A DNA stretch of 64,000 nucleotides from assembly GCA_963788975.1 (NCBI GenBank), contig CAWBIJ010000004.1, forward strand, positions 1 through 64,000, read 5' to 3'. Each line of letters opens with the position of its first letter. The first letter of the stretch is position 1. A model generated the notes under the pieces. The model was not told where the DNA came from, did no database searches, and saw only the letters and a program-made list of their open reading frames with translations. Position numbers and translations under genes: made by a program. This stretch comes from VRUE01 sp963788975 (lineage in GTDB: Bacteria; Actinomycetota; Thermoleophilia; Solirubrobacterales; 70-9). Of this stretch, positions 49,831 through 57,992 are shown one piece after another.

Positions 49831-50661
49831 ATGAACCGAAGCAAGGTCGTTGTCGTCGTAGCATCGCTGGCACTTGGCGCTGGACTCCTCCCCCCAGCGG
49901 CCGCCTCGGCGTGGGCGCCAATCGAGACCGCGACGGTGCATCCCGGGGTCCAGGTCTTCACCGAGGGAGGCCAGTGCACCGCGAACTTCGTCTTCCAGGG
50001 AGGCGGCGACGTCTATCTGGGCCAAGCGGCGCACTGCGCCGGGACCGGCGGGCAGACCGAAACCGACGGCTGCACGAGCGGCTCACTGCCGCTCGGCACG
50101 CCGGTCGAAGTGACCGGAGCCAGCCAACCGGGCACGCTCGCCTACAGCTCCTGGCTGACGATGCAAGCGAACGGCGAGACCAACCCGGACGCCTGCGCCT
50201 TCAACGACCTCGCTCTGATCAGGATCGACCCGGCCGACGTCGACAGCGTCAATCCGTCGGTGCCGGGCTTCGGCGGGCCGACGGGAGTCGGCGCAGCCGG
50301 CGGGCTCGGCTCGACCGTCTACTCCTACGGCAACTCCTCGCTGCGCGGTGGCGTCACTCTGCTCAGTCCGAAGCAGGGCGTCGTCGTCCAGAGCCAGGGC
50401 AACGGCTGGAGCCACAACGTCGTGACGCTGACGCCGGGCATCCCGGGCGACTCGGGCAGCGGCTTCATGAACAAATCGGGCCAGGCGATCGGGACGCTCA
50501 GCACCCTCCAGCTGGCGCCGCTGGCCGGCTCCAACGGGGTCGGCGACATGGCGAAGGAGCTGGCCTACATGCAGGCGAACTCATCGCTCACCGGGGTGCA
50601 GCTCGTGCCCGGCACGCAGCCCTTCAAACCGAACCTGGTCGGGGCGATCCTCGGCTTCTAG
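49831..50661 (+). CDS. Secreted trypsin-like serine protease
   Basis: 276 residues. AGGAGG 5 nt upstream of the ATG. Signal peptide 1-26 (core VVVVVASLALGAGLL, cleavage after AAASA). Chymotrypsin-fold catalytic triad: H68 in QAAHCAG, D126 in FNDLALI, S208 in GDSGSGF. Four cysteines suggest two disulfides. It would act outside the cell. Substrate unknown. It is convergent with the VOC gene. Confidence 0.92.
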   Translation: MNRSKVVVVVASLALGAGLLPPAAASAWAPIETATVHPGVQVFTEGGQCTANFVFQGGGDVYLGQAAHCAGTGGQTETDGCTSGSLPLGTPVEVTGASQPGTLAYSSWLTMQANGETNPDACAFNDLALIRIDPADVDSVNPSVPGFGGPTGVGAAGGLGSTVYSYGNSSLRGGVTLLSPKQGVVVQSQGNGWSHNVVTLTPGIPGDSGSGFMNKSGQAIGTLSTLQLAPLAGSNGVGDMAKELAYMQANSSLTGVQLVPGTQPFKPNLVGAILGF

Positions 50662-51152
50662 CTGTCCAGCTCGGCCAGCAGTTCCTGAAGATCCAACGGC
50701 CGCGTGTACATCTCCACCTTCTGGCCGGGCTGCGGCTGCGGCCACTCCTCGCGCGGCCGGTCCCAGTAGAGCTCGATGCCGTTGCCGTCGGGGTCGGAGA
50801 GGTAGAGCGCCTCGCTGACCCCATGGTCGGAGGCGCCGCTGAGCGGAACGCCGGCCTCGGAGAGGCGGCGCAGCGCATCGGCCAAGGCGCGGCGACTCGG
50901 ATAGAGGATCGCGAAGTGGAAGAGGCCGGTGGTCCCCGGAGGCGGCGGCGAGCCGCCCCTTGAGTGCCAGGTGTTGAGGCCGATGTGGTGGTGGTAGCCG
51001 CCCGCCGAGACGAAGGCCGCTTCGTCTCCGAGGCGCTGCTGCGGCTCGAAGCCGAGCACCCCGCAGTAGAAGTCGAGGGCGCGATCGATATCGGCCACCT
51101 TGAGGTGGACGTGGCCAATGTCGACACCCGGATCGATCGGCTCAGGACCCAT
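50658..51152 (-). CDS. VOC-family (glyoxalase/dioxygenase) protein
   Basis: 164 residues from the ATG at 51152, overlapping the rnhA end by 11 nt. VOC beta-alpha-beta units: IGHVHLKVADIDRALDFYCGVLGF, GYHHHIGLNTW, LFHFAILYPSRRALADALRRL and LYLSDPDGNGIELYWDRP. It resembles CatE-type catechol 2,3-dioxygenases; metal ligands H (VHL), H (LFHF) and E (IELYW). Substrate unknown. Confidence 0.9.
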   Translation of the reverse strand: MGPEPIDPGVDIGHVHLKVADIDRALDFYCGVLGFEPQQRLGDEAAFVSAGGYHHHIGLNTWHSRGGSPPPPGTTGLFHFAILYPSRRALADALRRLSEAGVPLSGASDHGVSEALYLSDPDGNGIELYWDRPREEWPQPQPGQKVEMYTRPLDLQELLAELDS

Positions 51153-51543
51153 CGAGCACCTTGTTGACGAGGCGGTCGGCCTCGGCGTTCTGCTCGCGGC
51201 GCACGTGGCGGATCGACCAGCGCTCGAACGGCGCCAGGGCACGCTTCACCTCGGCGTGCAGCTTGCGCATGTTCGGGTCTTTGACCTTGTACTCGCCCTT
51301 GACCTGACGAACGACAAGCTCCGAGTCACCAACTAGTTCGAGCTCTTTCGCCCCCAGTGCTGCCGCCCGCTCGATCCCGAGTAGGAGCGCCCGGTACTCG
51401 GCGACGTTGTTGGTCGCTTTGCCGATCCGCTCGCCCCGCTCCTCGAGCACCTCGCCGCCGCCGTCCTGGACCACGGCGGCGATCGCCGCCGGGCCCGGGT
51501 TGCCGCGGGCGCCGCCATCGACGTTGACCACGAGCTTCTCCAC
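51142..51543 (-). CDS. rnhA: RNase H-type protein
   Basis: 133 residues from GTG at 51543. Acidic active site: D in NVDGGARGNPGPA, E in NVAEYRALLLG, D in LVGDSELVV, and D in QNAEADRLVN. It cuts RNA in RNA-DNA hybrids; the short form is like the actinobacterial RNase HI domain. Cotranscribed with the Zn-ribbon gene (2-nt gap) and VOC gene. Confidence 0.93.
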   Translation of the reverse strand: MEKLVVNVDGGARGNPGPAAIAAVVQDGGGEVLEERGERIGKATNNVAEYRALLLGIERAAALGAKELELVGDSELVVRQVKGEYKVKDPNMRKLHAEVKRALAPFERWSIRHVRREQNAEADRLVNKVLDGS

Positions 51544-51545
51544 GA

Positions 51546-52061
51546 TCAGCCGACCGGGGCCCCGAGCAGCAGCTGCCCGCCCGGGGCGGCGCTGGCGTTC
51601 CACTGGCGAGCGGAGGCATCGAGCTGGGATATCTCGCTGCCGCGGTCGAGCTCGGCGACGGGCCGCAGCTCGTCCGCCAGGTCCACTGCCCACTGGTACC
51701 AGGTCAGCTCCCAGGCGACTGTGATCCGGGCCTCACTAGGCGATCCGGCGGCGGCGCCCACGGAGACGGACGGCACGCCCAGGGTCCGCATCAGCCCGGC
51801 GACCGTGCGGGCCGCCTCGCTGGCGTTGAAGCGGGCGATCGCGCGCTCAAGCCGGCCCTGCGGGCTTTCCCCCGGCTCAGCTTCATGGCGCCCCACGTTC
51901 GCCCCTGCTGCCGCGGGGTCGACCCAGCCCTGGCGCTCGGCGCGGTCCCGGCAGAGCTCACAGACGAGGCGCGGCCCACCCTTCGGGCTGATGTAGCTGC
52001 GGGTGCGCTCCCCGGCAAGGATCGTGCGACCGCAGACGGCACAGGTTTCACGGGCATTCAT
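51546..52061 (-). CDS. Zn-ribbon protein of unknown function
   Basis: 171 residues. The N-terminus has CAVCGRTILAGERT...LVCELCRDR, two CxxC pairs that probably hold zinc. The rest has a helical segment (ERAIARFNASEAARTVAGLMRTLG) and WELTWYQWAVDL. I know of similar genes beside rnhA in actinobacteria but not their function. The ATG lies within an 8-bp inverted repeat (52059-52081). Confidence 0.7.
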   Translation of the reverse strand: MNARETCAVCGRTILAGERTRSYISPKGGPRLVCELCRDRAERQGWVDPAAAGANVGRHEAEPGESPQGRLERAIARFNASEAARTVAGLMRTLGVPSVSVGAAAGSPSEARITVAWELTWYQWAVDLADELRPVAELDRGSEISQLDASARQWNASAAPGGQLLLGAPVG

Positions 52062-52081
52062 GAACTGGAAAGTAGTTCATG
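52059..52081. promoter_or_regulatory. Inverted repeat over a start codon
   Basis: CATGAACT-GGAAAGT-AGTTCATG. The left arm contains the start codon of the Zn-ribbon gene (minus strand); the loop holds the complement of its ribosome site. It could hide the start when folded or be an operator. Confidence 0.4.
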
Positions 52082-52105
52082 CAGTGGCGTGCATGGCCAC
52101 GCAGG

Positions 52106-52166
52106 TCAAGGACGCAGGAAGCGTGGCGTGCTCTGCACGCGAGCGACCGAGGACGCAGAGATGCGC
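52106..52166. repeat. 61-bp dispersed repeat, copy A
   Basis: Matches the reverse complement of 57909-57969 at 60 of 61 positions. It includes an internal GCGTGC-TCT-GCACGC hairpin. It lies in the 118-bp gap between the Zn-ribbon and EF-G-like genes. Confidence 0.85.
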
Positions 52167-52179
52167 CGTGCCATGCGCG

Positions 52180-54240
52180 TCACCCCCCAACCACCTTCTC
52201 GGCTATCTGCGCAGGCACCTCCTCGTAGCGGTCGAACTCCATCGAGAAGTCCGCCCGCCCACCGCTGATCGAGCGCAGGTCGGGTGCGTAGTCGAGCACT
52301 TCGACCATCGGCACCTCGGCCTTGACCTCGGTCGCCGAGCCCTTCGGCTCCATCCCCAACGGGTGGCCGCGGCGCGAGTTGAGGTCGCCGATCACGTCGC
52401 CGACGACGTCCTCGGGGCAGCTCACGGCGAGCCGGACGATCGGCTCGAGCAGAACGGGGTCCGCTTCCTCCATCGCTTCCCGGAATGCCATCGAGCCGGC
52501 GATCTTGAAGGCCATCTCGGAGGAGTCGACGTCGTGGTGTTTGCCGTCGACCAGGCGCACCCGCACGCCCTTAACCGGGTAGCCGGCGACCGTGCCGTGC
52601 TCCATCGCCTCGACCACCCCCTTCTCGACCGCGGGGATGAAGCTGCCGGGGATCGAGGCCCCCTTGATCTTGTTGACGAAGTCGAAGTCCACCCCGTCCT
52701 CGGCCGGCTCGATCGCGATCTGACAATCGGCGAACTGACCGCGGCCGCCGGACTGCTTCTTGTAGCGGGCGTGCGCCTTGGCCGGCTTGCGGATCGTCTC
52801 CTGGTAAGGCACCCGCGGCGGGTGCAGCTCGATCTCGACCCCAAAGCGCCGCTTCATCCTGGCGACGACCACCTCGACGTGATCACGGGTAAGGCCGGCG
52901 AGGATCTGCTCGCCTGTCTGGGGATCGCGGTGGATGTCGAGGGTCGGGTCCTCCTCGGCGAGGCGGCGCACCGCGGCGGCCGCCTTCTCCTCGTCGCCCT
53001 TCGACTTCGGCTCGTAGGCGAAGGCCATCACGGGGTTCGGCAGGTCGAGTGGGGCGAAAGCGACCTCCTCCTGGTGCTCGCAGAGGACGTCGCCGGCGTG
53101 AGTCTCCTTCAGCTTGGCGACCGCGCCGATGTCCCCCGCCCCGAGCTCGGTCGTCGGCTCCAGCTCCTTGCCCAGTGGCTGACCCAGCTGCCCCACCCGC
53201 TCCTTCTGCTGCTGGGTCACATTGACCACGTGCGAGTCGGAGCGCAGGGTTCCCCGGCAAACGCGGAAGAGGTTGACGCGACCGGTGTAGGGATCGGCGA
53301 GCGTCTTGAAGACGTAAGCGACCAGCTCGCCGTCCTCGTTGGGCTCGACCTCGATCGGCTCGCCTTCCGCCCCGGTAGCCGCCACGGCGCCGCGCATAGC
53401 CGGCGAAGGCAGATCCTCGACCAGCGCCTCAAGCAAGCGGCTCGTGGCGAGGTTGCGCGTCGCCACACCGCAGGTGACCGGGAAGATTCGTCCCGCCGTC
53501 ACTCCCTGCTTCAGCACCCGGACGATTTCGTCGTGGTCGATCTCCTCGCCCTCGAGGTAGCGCTCCATCAGCTCGTCGGAGTTCTCCGCCACCTCGTCCA
53601 TCAGCTTCTCGCGGTACTCCTCGGCCTGCCCGCGCAACTCCTCGGGGATCTCCGTCTCCTCGGCGCCGTCGCGCTCGACCCCGTCGTAGACGAACGCCTT
53701 GAGGTCGATCAGGTCGATCACCCCCCGCACTTCGTGCTCGGCGCCGATCGGGATCTCGGTGGCAACGACGTGGGGGCCGAAGGCCACCTTGAGCGAGTCG
53801 AGCGCCTGCAGGAAGTCGGCTCGCTCGCGGTCGAGCATGTTGACGAAGACGAGGCGGGCCAGCCCCTCGGCGTCGGCGCGACGCCAGAGCCGCTCGGTGT
53901 GCACCTCCACCCCGGTGACGCCGTTGACGACGACGACTGCGGCGTCGGCGACCCGCATCGCGGCAATCGCGTCAGCGACGAAGCTGGGCTCACCCGGGGT
54001 GTCGATCAGGTTGATCTTGCGGCCGTCGTGCTCGAAGCTGGCGACCGCGGCGCCAATCGACATCTCGCGCTCCCGCTCGTCGGGCTCATGGTCGGAGACG
54101 GTCGAGCCGTCCCCCACCGTGCCGAGCCGGTTGACCGCGCCGGCCTCGAACAGCATCGCCTCGTGCAGGCTGGTCTTGCCGCAGCCCCGGTGCCCTATCA
54201 GGGCGACGTTACGAATCCGGTCTGCAGCCTTATGAGCCAC
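52180..54240 (-). CDS. EF-G-like translational GTPase (FusA2 type)
   Basis: 686 residues. G1 GHRGCGKT near 16-23, G3 DTPGEPSF near 80, and G4 FVNMLDRERAD, where NMLD replaces NKxD as in FusA2-type proteins. Domains II-V follow the EF-G order (GQFADCQIAIEPAEDG; RRGHPLGMEP near 620). It is likely not the main translocase but a paralog of unclear job. ATG at 54240, 9 nt after the sigma factor stop. Confidence 0.9.
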   Translation of the reverse strand: MAHKAADRIRNVALIGHRGCGKTSLHEAMLFEAGAVNRLGTVGDGSTVSDHEPDEREREMSIGAAVASFEHDGRKINLIDTPGEPSFVADAIAAMRVADAAVVVVNGVTGVEVHTERLWRRADAEGLARLVFVNMLDRERADFLQALDSLKVAFGPHVVATEIPIGAEHEVRGVIDLIDLKAFVYDGVERDGAEETEIPEELRGQAEEYREKLMDEVAENSDELMERYLEGEEIDHDEIVRVLKQGVTAGRIFPVTCGVATRNLATSRLLEALVEDLPSPAMRGAVAATGAEGEPIEVEPNEDGELVAYVFKTLADPYTGRVNLFRVCRGTLRSDSHVVNVTQQQKERVGQLGQPLGKELEPTTELGAGDIGAVAKLKETHAGDVLCEHQEEVAFAPLDLPNPVMAFAYEPKSKGDEEKAAAAVRRLAEEDPTLDIHRDPQTGEQILAGLTRDHVEVVVARMKRRFGVEIELHPPRVPYQETIRKPAKAHARYKKQSGGRGQFADCQIAIEPAEDGVDFDFVNKIKGASIPGSFIPAVEKGVVEAMEHGTVAGYPVKGVRVRLVDGKHHDVDSSEMAFKIAGSMAFREAMEEADPVLLEPIVRLAVSCPEDVVGDVIGDLNSRRGHPLGMEPKGSATEVKAEVPMVEVLDYAPDLRSISGGRADFSMEFDRYEEVPAQIAEKVVGG

Positions 54241-54249
54241 ATGGAAAAG

Positions 54250-55023
54250 CTACACCTGTTGCAATCCGGACTTCAAACGCATTACGGCCTTGGTGTGGAG
54301 CTGCGATACGCGCGACTCGGTGACCCCGAGGACCTCGCCGATCTCCCTCAATGTGAGGTTCTCGTAGTAGTAGAGGGCGACGACGAGCTGCTCGCGCTCA
54401 GGCAGGGTCGCGATCGCCTCGGTGAGGCGGTCCTTGACCTCGCTGCTGGCGAGCGATTCCTGCGGGTCCTCCGCCCGTGGGTCGGAGATCGTGTCGAGCA
54501 ACGAGACGGTGTCGCCGGAGGAGTCGGAGACGGTCCAAAGCTCGTCAAGCGCGTAGACCGAGGAGTTGGCGATCTCGAGCAGCGAGGTCTGCAGTTCCTC
54601 CTCTGTGATCCCGAGCTTTGCCGCCAGCTCCGCCTCAGTCGGCGCCCGCTGCAGTTCGTGCTCGAGTTTGGCCTGAGTGGTCTCGATTTCGCGGGCGCGT
54701 GAGCGCACCGAGCGCGGCACCCAGTCGAGCGAACGCAGCTCGTCGATGATCGCGCCGCGAATCCTGGTCATCGCGAAGGTCTCGAACTTGATCCCCCGCT
54801 CCGGCTCGAAGCGCTCGATCGCCCCGATCAGGCCCATTAGGCCATAGGAGATGAGGTCGGCGTCGTCGACGTGCGAGGGCAGCCCGGCGCCGAGCCGACC
54901 GGCGACGAACTTGACCATCGGCGAGTAAGCGACCACGAGGCGCTCGCGCGCCGCGGCGTCGCCGTCTCCCTTGTAGCGGCGCCAAAGATCGCGCAGCTCC
55001 ACCTCTTTTACGCCAGTTTCCAT
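54250..55023 (-). CDS. FliA/WhiG-family sigma factor
   Basis: 257 residues: region 2 (LVVAYSPMVKFVAGRLGAGLPSHVDDADLISYGLMGLIGAIERFEPERG), region 3 (RSRAREIETTQAKLEHELQRAPTEAELAAKLG) and region 4 (LPEREQLVVALYYYENLTLREIGEVLGVTESRVSQLHTKAV). In streptomycetes WhiG starts sporulation; in flagellates FliA drives late flagellar genes. No flagellar or sporulation gene lies nearby in the window. It is downstream of xerD. Confidence 0.93.
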   Translation of the reverse strand: METGVKEVELRDLWRRYKGDGDAAARERLVVAYSPMVKFVAGRLGAGLPSHVDDADLISYGLMGLIGAIERFEPERGIKFETFAMTRIRGAIIDELRSLDWVPRSVRSRAREIETTQAKLEHELQRAPTEAELAAKLGITEEELQTSLLEIANSSVYALDELWTVSDSSGDTVSLLDTISDPRAEDPQESLASSEVKDRLTEAIATLPEREQLVVALYYYENLTLREIGEVLGVTESRVSQLHTKAVMRLKSGLQQV

Positions 55024-55067
55024 GGCCTTTTGCTCGATTCTATGTTCGCTGGCGGCATTTAAGTGCG

Positions 55068-55955
55068 TCAGGCGCGGGGATGGGTGGAGGCGTACGCGTC
55101 GCGAAGGCGGGCCGCGTCGACCCGAGTGTAGACCTGCGTCGTCGAGATCGACGCGTGACCGAGCAGCTCCTGGATCGTGCGCAGGTCGGCGCCGCCTTCC
55201 AACAGGTGGGTTGCGAAGCTGTGCCGCAGCGAGTGCGGCGAGACGCCAGCGGCCAGCGATGCCTGGCGAACCCAGAGCCGTAGGCGGCGGGTGACATCGG
55301 AGTTTGAGAGGCGCCGTCCGCTCTTCGAGAGGAAGAGGGCCTGCTCGCGAGGATCGGTCATAAGGGCATGGCGGCCCTTCTCCAAATAGCGCCGCAGGGC
55401 ATGCTGCGCCGGCTCCCCGACCGGGAGCAAGCGTTCCTTGCCACCCTTGCCGAGGACGCGCAGCCGCTCACTCTCGAAGTCCATCGCGCCGAGGTCGAGG
55501 CCGACGATCTCCTCGCACCGCAACCCGCAGGAGTAGGCAAGCTCGAGCATCGCCCGGTCGCGCAGCTCGAGCAGGGTCCGGGCCGGGATCCGCTCCAGCA
55601 ACGAGCGCAGCTGTTCAGCGCTGAGGACCTGGGGCAGCTTCTGCTCCCGCTTCGGGCTGGAGACGAGGTCGGCCGGGTTCTGGCCGAGCCGCTCGCTGCG
55701 GACCAGGAAATCGAAGAGGCCGCGAATCGAGGCCAGCTTGCGGGCCACGGTCGCGGGTGCGGCGCCTCCCTCTGAGAGCCCCGCCGCGTAGTGGCGCACA
55801 TCGCGGTGGCGCACGTCACCCGGCGCCAGCCCCCTCCCCTGCGCCCACTCGACGAACTGACCGAGATCGACCCCATAGGCCTTGCGGGTGCGCTCCGATG
55901 CACTGCGCCCCTGCAGGTCGCGATCGTAGGCGGCGAGCGCCTCATCCCAGGTCAT
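55068..55955 (-). CDS. xerD: Xer-type tyrosine recombinase
   Basis: 295 residues. N-terminal SAM-like domain, then catalytic residues: R in YSCGLRCEEI, K in GKGGKERLLP, H-xx-R in HSLRHSFATH, H in LLGHASI, and Tyr in STTQVYTRV. Length and DWDExxxxY-like start fit the chromosomal XerC/D that resolves dimers at dif. It is not within the island and is unlikely to be its integrase. Confidence 0.9.
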   Translation of the reverse strand: MTWDEALAAYDRDLQGRSASERTRKAYGVDLGQFVEWAQGRGLAPGDVRHRDVRHYAAGLSEGGAAPATVARKLASIRGLFDFLVRSERLGQNPADLVSSPKREQKLPQVLSAEQLRSLLERIPARTLLELRDRAMLELAYSCGLRCEEIVGLDLGAMDFESERLRVLGKGGKERLLPVGEPAQHALRRYLEKGRHALMTDPREQALFLSKSGRRLSNSDVTRRLRLWVRQASLAAGVSPHSLRHSFATHLLEGGADLRTIQELLGHASISTTQVYTRVDAARLRDAYASTHPRA

Positions 55956-55989
55956 TAAGACGAGATTCGCCGTGGCGCTGCGTGAGCCT

Positions 55990-57027
55990 CTAGCCGATGT
56001 AGATCGGCGTGCCTACTTCTACCAAGTCGTACAGCTCTTCCACGTCGGGGACCGCCATCCGTACGCAGCCGTGTGAGGCGGCAGTACCGAGCGAGGAGGT
56101 TTCTTCGGTGCCGTGGATGCCGGCGCCTTCGTAGATCCCCATCCAGCGGGCCTTCAGCGGGTTGGAAGGCCCTGGCGGGATCGACTGCCCGGCGAGGCTG
56201 CCGGCCCAGTCGGATTCGGGCACGTTCCAAGTCGGGTTTTCCTGCTTGTCCTGGATCGCGTAGATCCCTTCAGGCGTTTCGAGGCCGACCTGGCCGACGG
56301 CCACCGTGTAGGTCTTGGCCAGCTTCAAGTTCTTCCAGAACCGCAGGGTGTAGGAGCTGCGGTCGAGGGTCAGGTAGGTCGGGTACTCCGCGGCGACCTC
56401 TTCGCCGGTCACCTCCGGCTTCACCGGATTGGTTCGAGCCGCAATGGTGTGGTCGGCGTCGGCGTTGAGGACGGCGGCCTTGAGTTGCTTGGTGAGCAGG
56501 TTGTCGCGCAACTTGCGGCCGTACTCGGCGGGGACGACCGCGAGTTCGGCCCCGTTGGCCTCGACCGTCGCGTCCTGCGCTTCGACGCCAACCTCGACGG
56601 CAACCTTGCGGACGAAGCGGTTGACCGCGGGCTCGGAGTAGGTGACGGGAGCGGCGATCTGCTCGTCGACCTCATCACCACTGACATAACGCACCACGCG
56701 CCCCGGCAGCCCGCCGTCACGGCTGGCGGCGAGCGCCTCGTCGACGGCGCCGGCGATTTCGGCGCGGACCTTGAGGTCGTCGCCGGAGAGCTCCCAGCCC
56801 TCGCCGTCGTAGCTGACCCGCAACGAGTGTCGTAGCGGCGCGACGAGCTGCTTGCGCACCGCCCGTTCGGCTTCGGCGGCATCGAGGCCGCCAACATCGA
56901 CCCCGCCGATCGCCACACCCTCGGCGATCTCGTCCTTCTGCGAGCTGTCATAGGCATAGGCGCCGACGGCGCCGAGCAGTAGCGCCACGACACCAACGAC
57001 GATCGCGATTTGAGTCTTGTGGCCCAT
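55990..57027 (-). CDS. L,D-transpeptidase (YkuD) with VanW-like N-terminal domains
   Basis: 345 residues. One N-terminal membrane helix (IAIVVGVVALLLGAVGAYAY). Two VanW-like/PG-binding-4 units occupy 30-215 (GGVDVGGLDAAEAERAVRKQL, VNRFVRKVAVEVG). The YkuD domain runs from about 218: IHGTEE and SHGCVRM with catalytic C321. It forms 3-3 peptidoglycan cross-links outside the membrane. Confidence 0.93.
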   Translation of the reverse strand: MGHKTQIAIVVGVVALLLGAVGAYAYDSSQKDEIAEGVAIGGVDVGGLDAAEAERAVRKQLVAPLRHSLRVSYDGEGWELSGDDLKVRAEIAGAVDEALAASRDGGLPGRVVRYVSGDEVDEQIAAPVTYSEPAVNRFVRKVAVEVGVEAQDATVEANGAELAVVPAEYGRKLRDNLLTKQLKAAVLNADADHTIAARTNPVKPEVTGEEVAAEYPTYLTLDRSSYTLRFWKNLKLAKTYTVAVGQVGLETPEGIYAIQDKQENPTWNVPESDWAGSLAGQSIPPGPSNPLKARWMGIYEGAGIHGTEETSSLGTAASHGCVRMAVPDVEELYDLVEVGTPIYIG

Positions 57028-57172
57028 TTACTTTCCTCAGCCTGAACGGCCCTGCAGACGAATCGGCTCAGCCAGAGTTTAGGCATACCGATCATTCGGC
57101 CAGATAGCCTGCATTCCCTGCAAATCGGGGGCCCGGTTACGGACAACCGCGCGCCGGGATATCGTTGCCTCG

Positions 57173-57895
57173 GTGGCCGCCAAGGGCAGCAAGGACGAGA
57201 TCCGGGGGGAAGTCTGGAAGGCGATGGAGCGTGAGGGCGTCTCCCGCTTTCCCGGCGCCGAGGGACGAATCCCGAACTTCGCCGGAGCCAAGCTGGCGGC
57301 CGAGAAGCTGGCCGGAAACCGCGCCTGGAAGCGGGCCCGGACGATCAAGGCCAACCCCGACTCGCCCCAAACCCACGCTCGCCGCATGGCGCTGGAAGAG
57401 GGCAAGACGGTGATCATGGCGGTGCCACGCCTGCGCGATCCCCACCCGTTCCGTGTGCTCAACCCGAAGAAGCTGACCAAGGCCGGAATGAAGGAGGCGG
57501 CGACGATCAAGGGGGCGCTCAAGCACGGCCGGGTGACCGCCCTCGACGATCTCCCCGAGATCGACTTCGTCCTCTGTGGCTCGGTGGCGGTCAACCTGAG
57601 CGGAGCGCGGGTCGGCAAGGGCGGCGGCTACTCGGACCTCGAGTACGGCATCTTGATCGACGCCGGCAAGATCGACGATCACACCACGGTGGCGACCACC
57701 GTGCACCCGACCCAAGTGCTGCGACGCCACCTGATGATGACCTCGCACGACCTGCCGGTGGACCTGATCGCGACACCCCGGGCAGTGATCGAGGTCGAGC
57801 GTCAGTACGAGCGGCCGCGCGGCATCCTCTGGGATCACCTGCAGCCCCCTCAAATCAGAGAGATCCCGATCCTCGAACGGATGGGCTACGCCTGA
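57173..57895 (+). CDS. 5-formyl-THF cyclo-ligase family protein
   Basis: 240 residues, GTG start. Conserved ATP/folate site: ALEEGKTVIMAVPRL near 78, GSVAVNLSGARVGKGGGYSDLEYG near 142. It belongs to the MTHFS family; true MTHFS or the MTHFSD-like branch cannot be told. Activity would turn 5-formyl-THF into 5,10-methenyl-THF, upstream of FolD. It converges with ilvD; its stop codon lies in the inverted repeat around copy B. Confidence 0.88.
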   Translation: MAAKGSKDEIRGEVWKAMEREGVSRFPGAEGRIPNFAGAKLAAEKLAGNRAWKRARTIKANPDSPQTHARRMALEEGKTVIMAVPRLRDPHPFRVLNPKKLTKAGMKEAATIKGALKHGRVTALDDLPEIDFVLCGSVAVNLSGARVGKGGGYSDLEYGILIDAGKIDDHTTVATTVHPTQVLRRHLMMTSHDLPVDLIATPRAVIEVERQYERPRGILWDHLQPPQIREIPILERMGYA

Positions 57896-57992
57896 CGGAC
57901 AATGCGCAGCGCATCTCTGCGTCCTCGGTCGCTCGCGTGCAGAGCACGCCACGCTCCCTGCGTCCTTGATCTTCTTGCGCCTTGTCCGTCAG
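57892..57992. repeat. Repeat copy B within 16-bp inverted arms
   Basis: The 61-bp repeat (57909-57969) is enclosed by CTGACGGACAATGCGC (57892-57907) and its near reverse complement (57977-57992, one mismatch). The arms include both stop codons of the convergent cyclo-ligase and ilvD genes. It may end transcription from both sides. Confidence 0.8.

Noticed and set aside
52003..54702. 899-aa plus-strand frame
   Set aside because: Antisense to the EF-G-like and sigma factor genes; no motif.
55068..55955. Xer recombinase as the island's integrase
   Set aside because: It is 5 kb outside the att repeats, in a conserved chromosomal cluster, and has the XerC/D length.
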